Positions 1-5,918 of a DNA stretch of 5,918 nt are shown here, piece by piece. The notes under the pieces were generated by a model. The model was not told the DNA's origin. It saw only the letters and a program-made list of their open reading frames with translations, and did no database searches. How positions within the stretch are numbered: the stretch's first letter is position 1; each line of letters starts with the position of its first letter. Source of the stretch: UBA3478 sp049596955 (GTDB lineage Bacteria > Bacteroidota > Bacteroidia > Flavobacteriales > Flavobacteriaceae); assembly GCA_049596955.1 (NCBI GenBank), contig JBMYMD010000046.1, forward strand, positions 1-5,918, given 5' to 3'. The translations under genes were made by a program, and so were the position numbers.

Positions 1-1
1 T

Positions 2-877
2 ACAGCTCCGCTAGATAATTGTACATACTCAGAAAATCAAGATCCTGCCAATGCAGATGCCGCGTGGAACGCAGCTGATTGTGATAACGACGGCTCAACG
101 AACGGAGAAGAAGTTGCTGCAGGAACAGACGAGCAGAATCCTGATACAGACGGCGATGGCGATTTAGACGGAACAGATACAGCTCCACTAGATAATTGTG
201 TCTACTCAGAAAATCAAGATCCTGCCAATGCAGATGCCACTTGGAACGCAGCTGATTGTGATGGAGATTTTGTTTCAAATGGTGATGAAATCGCTGCAGG
301 AACAGACGAGCAGAATCCTGATACAGACGGAGATGGCGATCGTGACGGAACAGATTCTGATCCACTTGACCCTTGTGCATATTCTACTAATCAAAACACC
401 AATGAAGCAACAGAGGCTTGGAATGCTGCAGATTGTGATGGAGATACGATTTCAAATGGACAGGAAGTAATTGATGGAACTAACCCACTTAAGGCAGATA
501 CCGATGGTGATGGCGATAGGGATGATACCGATCCTAATCCATTAGATTTATGTGTCTGGGGAGAGACTCAGGTTATAGAAAATGCTGAACCTGTATGGAA
601 AAATGCAGATTGCGATAATGATGGGGTAATTAATGCTGATGACCCAGCACCACTAAATCCAGATCGTGATGGAGATGGAGATTTAGATGGCTCTGATACA
701 GATGCCGATGATCCTTGTTCATGGTCAGAAAATCAAGATCCTGCCAATGCAGAACCCGCATGGGCAAACTTAGATTGTGATTCTGATGGCTTGAGTAATG
801 GAGAAGAAGTTAATAATTATGGAACTGACCCAAGAAATGAAGATACAGATGGTGATGGATACTCAGATCCTGTTGAA
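2..877 (+). repeat. Tandem TSP3-like coding repeats, 177-bp (59-aa) period
   Basis: Repeat units begin at 2, 179, 356, 533 and 698. The first three are exactly 177 bp, the fourth is 165 bp, and the fifth is about 180 bp. The unit consensus is roughly xxPLDxC, then Y/W-SENQDPANA, then W-NAADCD, then NGxEV..GT, then DTDGDGD.DGTD, so each unit has two conserved Cys and a cluster of acidic calcium-loop residues. Units 1 and 2 are almost identical at the DNA level at their ends but differ in a central block (about 85-114 versus 262-291). Unit 4 lacks four residues in the NGxEVxxGT segment. The array is already in phase at the left window edge, so it probably continues upstream. Confidence 0.88.
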
Positions 878-1300
878 ATACGAGAAGGTAGCGATCCAAC
901 TGACCCTAACAGTAAACCAGATGATTGTGACGGCGACTTTGATCCTGATTCTACAGACCCAGATGATGATAACGATGGAGTATTAGATGATGAAGATGCC
1001 TTTATCTGTGATCCTAATAGAACAGTCTTTTTACCAACTCCTAGTGATTATTTCACGCCAAATAACGATGGATTTTATGACACTTGGGAAGTGTATAAAA
1101 TCAATGAATTCCCAAATAACCGTGTATATGTTTACACGAGAAACGGGCAGTTAATCTTTAGTAAAAACAATTATACAAACGATTGGACAGGTGTTGGAAA
1201 CGACGGGAAAAACATTCCAGAAGGATCTTACTTCTATCAAGTCGATATCAACGGAGACAATCAAATTGATTTACAAGGCTGGATTTATATAGCTCGATAA
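2..1300 (+). CDS. T9SS type B sorted surface protein with thrombospondin type 3-like repeats (5' partial)
   Basis: This is the C-terminal 432 codons of a large secreted or cell-surface protein. The frame is open from base 2 to the TAA at 1298-1300, and the true start lies upstream of the window. The visible part has three sections. First come about five Asp-rich repeats with DTDGDGD-type calcium-binding loops and two Cys each (2-877), resembling thrombospondin type 3 repeats. Next is an Asp-rich linker (878-1021). Last is a domain at 1022-1297 with the hallmarks of the gliding-motility-associated/type B T9SS sorting domain: FTPNNDGFYDTWEV, PNNRVYVYTRNGQLIF, NDWTG, IPEGSYFYQVD and a closing GWIYIAR. 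By family knowledge this domain directs export through T9SS. The PorP/SprF gene 22 bp downstream fits an adhesin/partner pair. The ligand is unknown; an adhesin or gliding-type role is inferred. Confidence 0.9.
   Translation, partial: TAPLDNCTYSENQDPANADAAWNAADCDNDGSTNGEEVAAGTDEQNPDTDGDGDLDGTDTAPLDNCVYSENQDPANADATWNAADCDGDFVSNGDEIAAGTDEQNPDTDGDGDRDGTDSDPLDPCAYSTNQNTNEATEAWNAADCDGDTISNGQEVIDGTNPLKADTDGDGDRDDTDPNPLDLCVWGETQVIENAEPVWKNADCDNDGVINADDPAPLNPDRDGDGDLDGSDTDADDPCSWSENQDPANAEPAWANLDCDSDGLSNGEEVNNYGTDPRNEDTDGDGYSDPVEIREGSDPTDPNSKPDDCDGDFDPDSTDPDDDNDGVLDDEDAFICDPNRTVFLPTPSDYFTPNNDGFYDTWEVYKINEFPNNRVYVYTRNGQLIFSKNNYTNDWTGVGNDGKNIPEGSYFYQVDINGDNQIDLQGWIYIAR
1022..1297 (+). other. Type B T9SS C-terminal sorting domain (CHU_C/gliding-motility-associated) coding segment
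   Basis: The last 92 codons of the upstream gene match the family pattern: a PNNDG turn followed by DTWE, a strand with PNNRVYVY, an NGQLIF strand, an NDWTG turn, a PEGSYFYQ strand, and a terminal GWIYIAR. In the family this domain forms a compact beta-sandwich at the extreme C-terminus and is recognised by the secretion machinery. It differs from the shorter type A domain that ends in a KxxxK-like motif. Type B substrates are commonly encoded next to PorP/SprF-like proteins, as here. Recognition is from sequence pattern only. Confidence 0.88.
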
Positions 1301-1322
1301 CACCCATAAAACCTCAAGAAAA

Positions 1323-2228
1323 ATGAAAAATATAATAACACTTTGTTTAATAGCTGGAATAAGTATTTCAGTTTCAGCCCAACAAGAAGCCACTCCAATT
1401 TTTATTGGCCAGCACTACAGGTTGTTTAATCCGGCGATTTCATTAAACGATTCGTCAAGTGAATTACTAATTACACATTTATCTTCATTAGGTGCAATTG
1501 ATCAAGGACCAGAAACAAGTTTTTTGAGTTATGCTAGAGAGATGAATGAAAATGTAACCCTTGGACTTATGGCTATGAGAGATAAGGTCTTTATCGAATC
1601 TCAAACACGCCTGGCAGCCGATTATTCTTATCGACTAAAGCTCAGTAATGAAAATGTAATTCAATTAGGAGTTCGAGCTCAAGGAGGATGGTATAATGTC
1701 AATATTAATGAATTACAAGGAATACCAGGAAGCGGGGTGGATCCTAACCTTGAGGGGCAAGGACAATTTACGTTTAATTTTGGTTTTGGCGCGCACTATC
1801 GCTCTAGAGTGTTTTATGCGGGCTTAAGTATTCCGGCACTTTTTAATTCTAATAAATTAGAAGAGAATGGAATTGAGGCTTCAGTTCGCGAACGACGTCA
1901 ACTCTTTGCCGTTATGGGCCTTAATTTAGAGATAAGCAATGACCTTGTTCTTGAGCCTGCACTTATGTACAGATCAATGATTGACAAAACGAATATTCCA
2001 TCAACAGTAGATATGAATTTACTTTTCAATTATAGAGATACGTTTAAGGTGGGCGCGGGATACTCAACTCGAGAAACCTATAGCATTTTAGCAATGGTTT
2101 ATTCAGAATTTTTAAATGCAAATATCGGTTATGCTTATGAACAATCGCTTCAAAGCAACCTTCTGAATGCTGCTAAGAACTCTAGCCAGCTTTTTGTGAA
2201 TATCAAAATGAAAAACAGAAGATATTAA
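1323..2228 (+). CDS. PorP/SprF family type IX secretion outer-membrane protein
   Basis: This is a complete 301-residue protein, a typical length for the PorP/SprF family. The ATG at 1323 begins a clear signal peptide (MKNIITLCLIAGISISVSA, probable cleavage before QQ at residues 20-21). The mature N-terminus has the family signature region (EATPIFIGQHYRLFNPAI, comparable to the usual QYMFNP..NPAYAG motif). The remainder alternates polar and aromatic strands with Gly turns (for example FNFGFGAHYRSRVFYAGLSIP and FKVGAGYSTRETYSILA), as expected of an outer-membrane beta-barrel. Known relatives include PorP, needed for T9SS function, and SprF, needed for secretion of the adhesin SprB. With only 22 bp separating it from the upstream type B substrate gene and no terminator between, it is probably co-transcribed and acts as that substrate's partner. 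It is too divergent by eye to name as SprF itself. Confidence 0.92.
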   Translation: MKNIITLCLIAGISISVSAQQEATPIFIGQHYRLFNPAISLNDSSSELLITHLSSLGAIDQGPETSFLSYAREMNENVTLGLMAMRDKVFIESQTRLAADYSYRLKLSNENVIQLGVRAQGGWYNVNINELQGIPGSGVDPNLEGQGQFTFNFGFGAHYRSRVFYAGLSIPALFNSNKLEENGIEASVRERRQLFAVMGLNLEISNDLVLEPALMYRSMIDKTNIPSTVDMNLLFNYRDTFKVGAGYSTRETYSILAMVYSEFLNANIGYAYEQSLQSNLLNAAKNSSQLFVNIKMKNRRY

Positions 2229-2250
2229 AGGTTTTTTCTTACAATAATTG

Positions 2251-2285
2251 AAGTCCAAACAAATTAATTTGTTTGGACTTTTTTT
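2251..2285 (+). terminator. Rho-independent terminator after the PorP/SprF gene
   Basis: A perfect 30-bp palindrome (2251-2280, arms AAGTCCAAACAAATT and its exact complement) is followed directly by more T's, giving a run of seven T's ending at 2285. It lies 22 bp after the stop codon at 2228. There is no matching A tract on the upstream side, so it should act mainly on + strand transcripts. It marks the end of the adhesin/PorP unit and separates it from the protease gene. Confidence 0.88.
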
Positions 2286-2299
2286 GTTCAAGCCTTACA

Positions 2300-2328
2300 A
2301 ACCTTTGTTACTGGCCACAATAAAGGTT
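2300..2328. repeat. Inverted repeat in the intergenic spacer
   Basis: AACCTTTGTT at 2300-2309 pairs with AATAAAGGTT at 2319-2328 through nine Watson-Crick pairs and one G-T pair. The 9-base loop contains the small palindrome TGGCCA. There is no T run after it, so it is not a second classic terminator. It could be a regulator site, a transcript 3'-end structure, or chance in AT-rich DNA. Confidence 0.35.
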
Positions 2329-2339
2329 AGTTGTCCTTG

Positions 2340-2372
2340 ATTTCAAATCATTCGTCCAACAGTATTTGAAAT
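2340..2372. promoter_or_regulatory. Perfect 9-bp inverted repeat overlapping the probable promoter
   Basis: ATTTCAAAT (2340-2348) and its exact reverse complement ATTTGAAAT (2364-2372) are separated by 15 bp. The right arm contains the TTTG at 2365-2368 that I propose as the upstream promoter element of the protease gene, so a dimeric regulator bound here could affect transcription. The arms are AT-rich and of modest length, so chance is possible. Confidence 0.3.
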
Positions 2373-2396
2373 AGACATTGTAAAAGCATATCTTTT
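2365..2396 (+). promoter_or_regulatory. Putative Bacteroidota-type promoter of the S8 protease gene
   Basis: TTTG at 2365-2368, a 20-bp spacer, then TATCTTTT at 2389-2396 resembles the Bacteroidota promoter pattern (TTTG or TTG, about 19-20 bp, TAnnTTTG), with the last base differing from consensus. It sits 22 bp before the ATG at 2419 and downstream of the terminator, where a promoter is needed. No Shine-Dalgarno sequence precedes the ATG. The leader is A-rich, as is common in this phylum. Confidence 0.45.
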
Positions 2397-2418
2397 CAGA
2401 TGCTTATAATACACTAAA

Positions 2419-5400
2419 ATGAAAAAATTACTTACCACCATCTTAATTAGTAGTATTTCTTATGCTTTTGCTCAAGACTGGACACAGCAACCAGAAAAGC
2501 TTCACTACTTTACCACTAAAGGAAAAATTGAAGTCGTTCCAGATTATAACGCTATGGCCTTATATTTCCCTAAAACGGTTGATCAAACTGCAGCGACAAA
2601 ACTAGAAGCTCAATTAAGTTCATATAACGCTTCAATCTCTGCCATAACAGAAGTTATGGATATCAAAGGTGTGATGCTTTTGAGAAACGCCAATGTTTTT
2701 GGAGATTTCAGCTCAAAAACTTCACGTGATAATTTTTTGGCTCAGTATAATTCAAATGGTATTCAGGCTTATGACATGGCTCCTGCCTTTAGGGTTCATG
2801 GTATGAAAGCTTGGTTAACCAAACGAGTAATGATTAAACTCAAGCCAGGAGTTGAATTAAGCGCAATTCAAAATATGACCAGCGAATACAACACTAAATT
2901 TGTTCGTAACATCGTCGGTCCTGATACCTACTTGTTAGAAGTTCAAGATATTTCGAGACAATTTGAGTTTATACAGGAGTTACAATCTCAAGGCTTAATA
3001 GAATGGGGGGAACCTGATTTTAAAATGGACCTTGTAAAACTAGAAGATCCACTTTATTCTGATCAGTGGCACTTAAATAATACTGGGGGAAGTATCGACG
3101 GTTTTCCTCTAGTCGAGGATAATGACATTGATGCTCCCGAAGCTTGGACGATTTCTACGGGAAACTCCAGTGTAGTTGTTGCGGTTATTGATGATGGTGT
3201 AGAAGAACACCGAGATATGAATACACTTCTACCTGGGTTTACACCTGTAAATAATGGAGACGGGACTCCAGACTCTAACGGAGATCACGGTCAAGCTTGT
3301 GCCGGACTCATTGGTGCTCTGCATAATGATATTGATGCTCGAGGTGTCGCTCCGCAATCAAGCTTTTTTTCTATAAACATATTTGCGTCAAACACCTCAA
3401 ATGCTGATGTAGCAACTGGTGTACGTTGGGCGGCAGAACAAGGAGGAGCCCACATCACCTCAAATTCATGGGGATATAGTACTTGTACGGATAGAGCTGT
3501 TGAAGCTGTCGCAGAGGCCTTTGACTGGGCGGCAGTTAACGGTAGAGGTGGTTTAGGTACGGTTAGTCTTGTAGCCTCAGGAAATGATTATGGTACTTGT
3601 GTCGGCTTTCCTGCAAATTTAGCAAGTGTTATGGCTGTGGGGGCAGTAGATGGTGCTGGAGAAATTTCAGTATACAGTAATCAGGGTCCTACACTTGATA
3701 TTACCGCTCCAAGTAATACCAATAACGGTTCAGTTTTTTACCACGGTATTCGTACGCTTGATAGAGAAGGATCTGCAGGTTATTCTAATGGGGCAACTAC
3801 TGGTGGTTTTGGAGGTACTTCAGCAGCAACTCCAATCGCTGCAGGTGTTGCAGCACTTATCTTAGCTGTTGATCCTAGCTTGACAAAAACGCAGGTAGAA
3901 GAGGTCATGTACAATTCAGCAAAAGATTTAGGCGATCCAGGTTTTGACAATACATTTGGTCATGGTGTGGTTAATGCTTACGACGCACTATTATCATTAA
4001 ACCAAGAACCAGATGTAACACCACCTACAATTCCGACTTCTTTTGCAGCCTCTGACATTGAGGACACTAAATTAGTCTTAACTTGGACTGCTTCAACTGA
4101 CGACAGGGCAGTTGCAGGATATAGAGTGTTTCAGGACGGGTCAGAATTACAAACAACGACTTCGACTTCATTAACGGTTCAAGGCTTGTCAGCATCAACA
4201 ACGTATAATTTTGAAATAGAAGCGTACGATGGTGCAGGAAACCTATCAGATAGAGCTACTACACAAGCTACTACTACAGAGCCAAAACCTTGTGAAGAAG
4301 CGACTAACGACGACTTCGAAAGTGGTTTTGGTAATTGGATTGATGGTGGTTCAGATGCCAGACGAAGTGCATCAGATTCTCAATATGCGAATTCAGGAAC
4401 ATATGCAGTCCGACTAAGAGATGATACATCTACTTCAAATATTAGAACCGGTAATCTGGATTTTTCAGGAATTAGCAGAGTTCAAATCGACTTCACTTAT
4501 ATAACCGTGAGTTTTGACAATCCAAGCGAAGACTTTTTCTTAGAGTATTCTACGAATGGAGGATCTTCTTGGTCACAGATAGAGGAGTGGAATTTGAACG
4601 ATGAATTTGTAAATAATCAAAGATATTTTGAACAAGTTGTTTTTGATGCAACCTTTAGTTCTACTACCCAATTCAGATTTAGATGTGATGCTTCAAACAA
4701 CGGTGATCGATTATATTTAGATGATATTGTGATTACTTCTTGTTCTTCTACTGAACCTACAGATGAAGAGGCGCCATCAACACCTACAGATGTAGCTGCG
4801 TCAAATATTACAGATACAAGTGCAGACATTACATGGACTGATGCTTCGGATAATGTAGGCGTAACCGGATACGATGTTTATGTAGACGGCGAATTAGACG
4901 GCTCAACAACAAGCACCTCGTATAGTCTAACGGGTCTAAGCCCAGAGACTTCATACAGTGTTGCTGTAAGAGCTAAGGATGCAGCAGGCAACGAATCAGG
5001 TGAGGGCTCCACGAGCTTTACCACAGGAGCTTTTGTAGATTCACAGGCACCAACGCAGCCTACAAATCTTAGTTCAAGTAATGAGACTACGACAAGTGCA
5101 GACATCACATGGGAACCATCTACGGATAATGTAGGCGTAACCGGATACAATGTTTATGTAGGCGGCACATTAAATGGAACGACGGCGTCAACTTCATACA
5201 GTTTAACAGGCCTAGATCCTGCGACTACTTATAGTGTTGCAGTTGAGGCCACTGATGCCGCTGAAAACACTTCTACACAGGCAAGTATAGAGGTGACGAC
5301 ATTATCACCGCCAGATGAAGAGGCGCCATCAACACCTACAGATGTAGCTGCGTCAAATATTACAGATACAAGTGCAGACATTACATGGACTGATGCTTCG

Positions 5401-5918
5401 GATAATGTAGGCGTAACCGGATACGATGTTTATGTAGACGGCGAATTAGACGGCTCAACAACAAGCACCTCGTATAGTCTAACGGGTCTAAGCCCAGAGA
5501 CTTCATACAGTGTTGCTGTAAGAGCTAAGGATGCAGCAGGCAACGAATCAGGTGAGGGCTCCACGAGCTTTACCACAGGAGCTTTTGTAGATTCACAGGC
5601 ACCAACGCAGCCTACAAATCTTAGTTCAAGTAATGAGACTACGACAAGTGCAGACATCACATGGGAACCATCTACGGATAATGTAGGCGTAACCGGATAC
5701 AATGTTTATGTAGGCGGCACATTAAATGGAACGACGGCGTCAACTTCATACAGTTTAACAGGCCTAGATCCTGCGACTACTTATAGTGTTGCAGTTGAGG
5801 CCACTGATGCCGCTGAAAACACTTCTACACAGGCAAGTATAGAGGTGACGACATTATCACCGCCAGATGAAGAGGCGCCATCAACACCTACAGATGTAGC
5901 TGCGTCAAATATTACAGA
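2419..5918 (+). CDS. Secreted S8 (subtilisin/kexin-like) serine protease with FN3 repeats (3' partial)
   Basis: The frame is open from the ATG at 2419 to the window edge (1166 codons, no stop). The start is supported by the signal peptide MKKLLTTILISSISYAFA, with likely cleavage before Q19. Residues 19 to about 209 form a pro-region. The catalytic domain begins near DPLYSDQWHLNNTG (residue 210) and runs to about 530. It holds Asp258 in VIDDG, His290 in DHGQACAG, oxyanion Asn389 in ASGND and Ser468 in GGTSAATP, so it should be active. The DDG and HG..CAG forms recall the kexin-like branch. Then follow an FN3 domain (about 532-623), a Cys625-Cys775-bounded segment with DDFESGFGNW and LYLDDIVI resembling MAM/jelly-roll modules, and an FN3 array from residue 782. 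A C-terminal T9SS sorting domain is expected past the window but is not visible. Protein degradation outside the cell is inferred. Confidence 0.93.
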   Translation, partial: MKKLLTTILISSISYAFAQDWTQQPEKLHYFTTKGKIEVVPDYNAMALYFPKTVDQTAATKLEAQLSSYNASISAITEVMDIKGVMLLRNANVFGDFSSKTSRDNFLAQYNSNGIQAYDMAPAFRVHGMKAWLTKRVMIKLKPGVELSAIQNMTSEYNTKFVRNIVGPDTYLLEVQDISRQFEFIQELQSQGLIEWGEPDFKMDLVKLEDPLYSDQWHLNNTGGSIDGFPLVEDNDIDAPEAWTISTGNSSVVVAVIDDGVEEHRDMNTLLPGFTPVNNGDGTPDSNGDHGQACAGLIGALHNDIDARGVAPQSSFFSINIFASNTSNADVATGVRWAAEQGGAHITSNSWGYSTCTDRAVEAVAEAFDWAAVNGRGGLGTVSLVASGNDYGTCVGFPANLASVMAVGAVDGAGEISVYSNQGPTLDITAPSNTNNGSVFYHGIRTLDREGSAGYSNGATTGGFGGTSAATPIAAGVAALILAVDPSLTKTQVEEVMYNSAKDLGDPGFDNTFGHGVVNAYDALLSLNQEPDVTPPTIPTSFAASDIEDTKLVLTWTASTDDRAVAGYRVFQDGSELQTTTSTSLTVQGLSASTTYNFEIEAYDGAGNLSDRATTQATTTEPKPCEEATNDDFESGFGNWIDGGSDARRSASDSQYANSGTYAVRLRDDTSTSNIRTGNLDFSGISRVQIDFTYITVSFDNPSEDFFLEYSTNGGSSWSQIEEWNLNDEFVNNQRYFEQVVFDATFSSTTQFRFRCDASNNGDRLYLDDIVITSCSSTEPTDEEAPSTPTDVAASNITDTSADITWTDASDNVGVTGYDVYVDGELDGSTTSTSYSLTGLSPETSYSVAVRAKDAAGNESGEGSTSFTTGAFVDSQAPTQPTNLSSSNETTTSADITWEPSTDNVGVTGYNVYVGGTLNGTTASTSYSLTGLDPATTYSVAVEATDAAENTSTQASIEVTTLSPPDEEAPSTPTDVAASNITDTSADITWTDASDNVGVTGYDVYVDGELDGSTTSTSYSLTGLSPETSYSVAVRAKDAAGNESGEGSTSFTTGAFVDSQAPTQPTNLSSSNETTTSADITWEPSTDNVGVTGYNVYVGGTLNGTTASTSYSLTGLDPATTYSVAVEATDAAENTSTQASIEVTTLSPPDEEAPSTPTDVAASNIT
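4291..4743 (+). other. MAM/jelly-roll-like accessory domain of the protease
   Basis: Residues 625-775 of the protease lie between two FN3 blocks and are bounded by Cys residues (Cys625 and Cys775) that could pair in the oxidising extracellular setting. The opening DDFESGFGNW, the FFLEYSTNGGSSW strand-turn and the closing RLYLDDIVIT are typical of the beta-sandwich accessory modules (MAM or carbohydrate-binding-like) of secreted Bacteroidota enzymes. The ligand cannot be told from the sequence. Family assignment is by motif only. Confidence 0.6.
4760..5918 (+). repeat. Perfect 552-bp tandem repeat encoding FN3 domain pairs
   Basis: Copy 1 spans 4760-5311 and copy 2 spans 5312-5863. The first 55 bp of copy 3 (5864-5918) are cut by the window edge. 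I compared the copies block by block and found no difference. Each unit is 184 codons, in frame, and holds two FN3 domains of 92 residues (residues 782-873 and 874-965, then repeated). The two FN3 domains within a unit are themselves related at a 276-bp offset. They share cores such as DNVGVTGY and TSYSLTGL but are clearly diverged from each other. The true copy number cannot be seen here. Confidence 0.95.

Noticed and set aside
198..986. Out-of-frame open frames at 198-470 and 798-986 on the + strand.
   Set aside because: They overlap the TSP3-like repeats in another frame and give low-complexity Met/Gln/Ile-rich translations with no recognisable domain.
791..1300. A gene starting at the ATG at 791.
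   Set aside because: The same frame is open and carries the same repeat motifs back to base 2, and no signal peptide follows this ATG. It is an internal Met of the larger gene.
2384..2405. AAGCAT...ATGCTT 6-bp inverted repeat in the protease leader.
   Set aside because: The arms are short with a 10-base loop, and such repeats are common by chance in AT-rich leaders. There is no further support for a riboswitch or attenuator.
2405..2410. TATAAT just upstream of the protease start as a sigma-70 -10 box.
   Set aside because: It is only 8 bp before the ATG with no suitable -35, and Bacteroidota primary promoters use a different -7 element. It is probably AT-rich chance.
4878..5702. Two identical 90-residue open frames on the minus strand (4878-5150 and 5430-5702), plus a 70-residue one at 4617-4829.
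   Set aside because: They lie antisense to the FN3 and accessory domain coding sequence, and the first two are copies only because the sense strand is a 552-bp repeat. The sense frame carries clear domain signatures, so these are shadows.
4760..5918. CRISPR array, because of repeated sequence.
   Set aside because: The unit is 552 bp, continuous, in frame and encodes FN3 domains. There are no short repeats alternating with unique spacers.

Overview
The window looks like chromosomal DNA from a Bacteroidota bacterium, most likely a marine or aquatic member of the Flavobacteriaceae. The evidence is AT-rich DNA, A-rich leaders without a Shine-Dalgarno sequence, a type B sorting domain of the type IX secretion system (T9SS), a PorP/SprF-family outer-membrane protein, and a secreted subtilisin-like protease followed by fibronectin type III (FN3) repeats. 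All three genes are on the + strand and all encode envelope or secreted proteins.

Region 1 (2-1300) is the 3' part of a large surface protein whose start lies upstream. It has about five Asp-rich, Cys-containing thrombospondin-type-3-like repeats (mostly 59 residues, 177 bp), then an Asp-rich linker, then a roughly 92-residue type B T9SS sorting domain. Region 2 (1323-2228) follows after 22 bp and encodes a complete 301-residue PorP/SprF-like protein. From what is known of SprB/SprF in gliding flavobacteria, the pair is probably co-transcribed, with the PorP/SprF protein serving as outer-membrane partner for secretion or anchoring of the upstream adhesin. A strong intrinsic terminator (perfect 15-bp inverted repeat plus a T run, 2251-2285) closes this unit.

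Region 3 (2229-2418) is a non-coding spacer holding the terminator, two further inverted repeats and a plausible Bacteroidota-type promoter. Region 4 (2419 to the window end) is the 5' part of a secreted S8 serine protease. In order it has a signal peptide, a pro-region, a catalytic domain (D258, H290, N389, S468), one FN3 domain, a cysteine-bounded MAM/jelly-roll-like domain, and a tandem FN3 array. The array is built from a 552-bp, 184-residue unit containing two FN3 domains. Two full copies and the first 55 bp of a third are identical base for base, and the gene runs off the window.

The most notable points are the perfect 552-bp intragenic repeat (recent amplification or homogenisation, and an assembly risk) and the mosaic TSP3-like repeats beside a dedicated PorP/SprF partner. 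I see no sign of a defence system, mobile element, CRISPR array or RNA gene. The window reads as T9SS surface and secreted protein loci rather than as a new kind of system.
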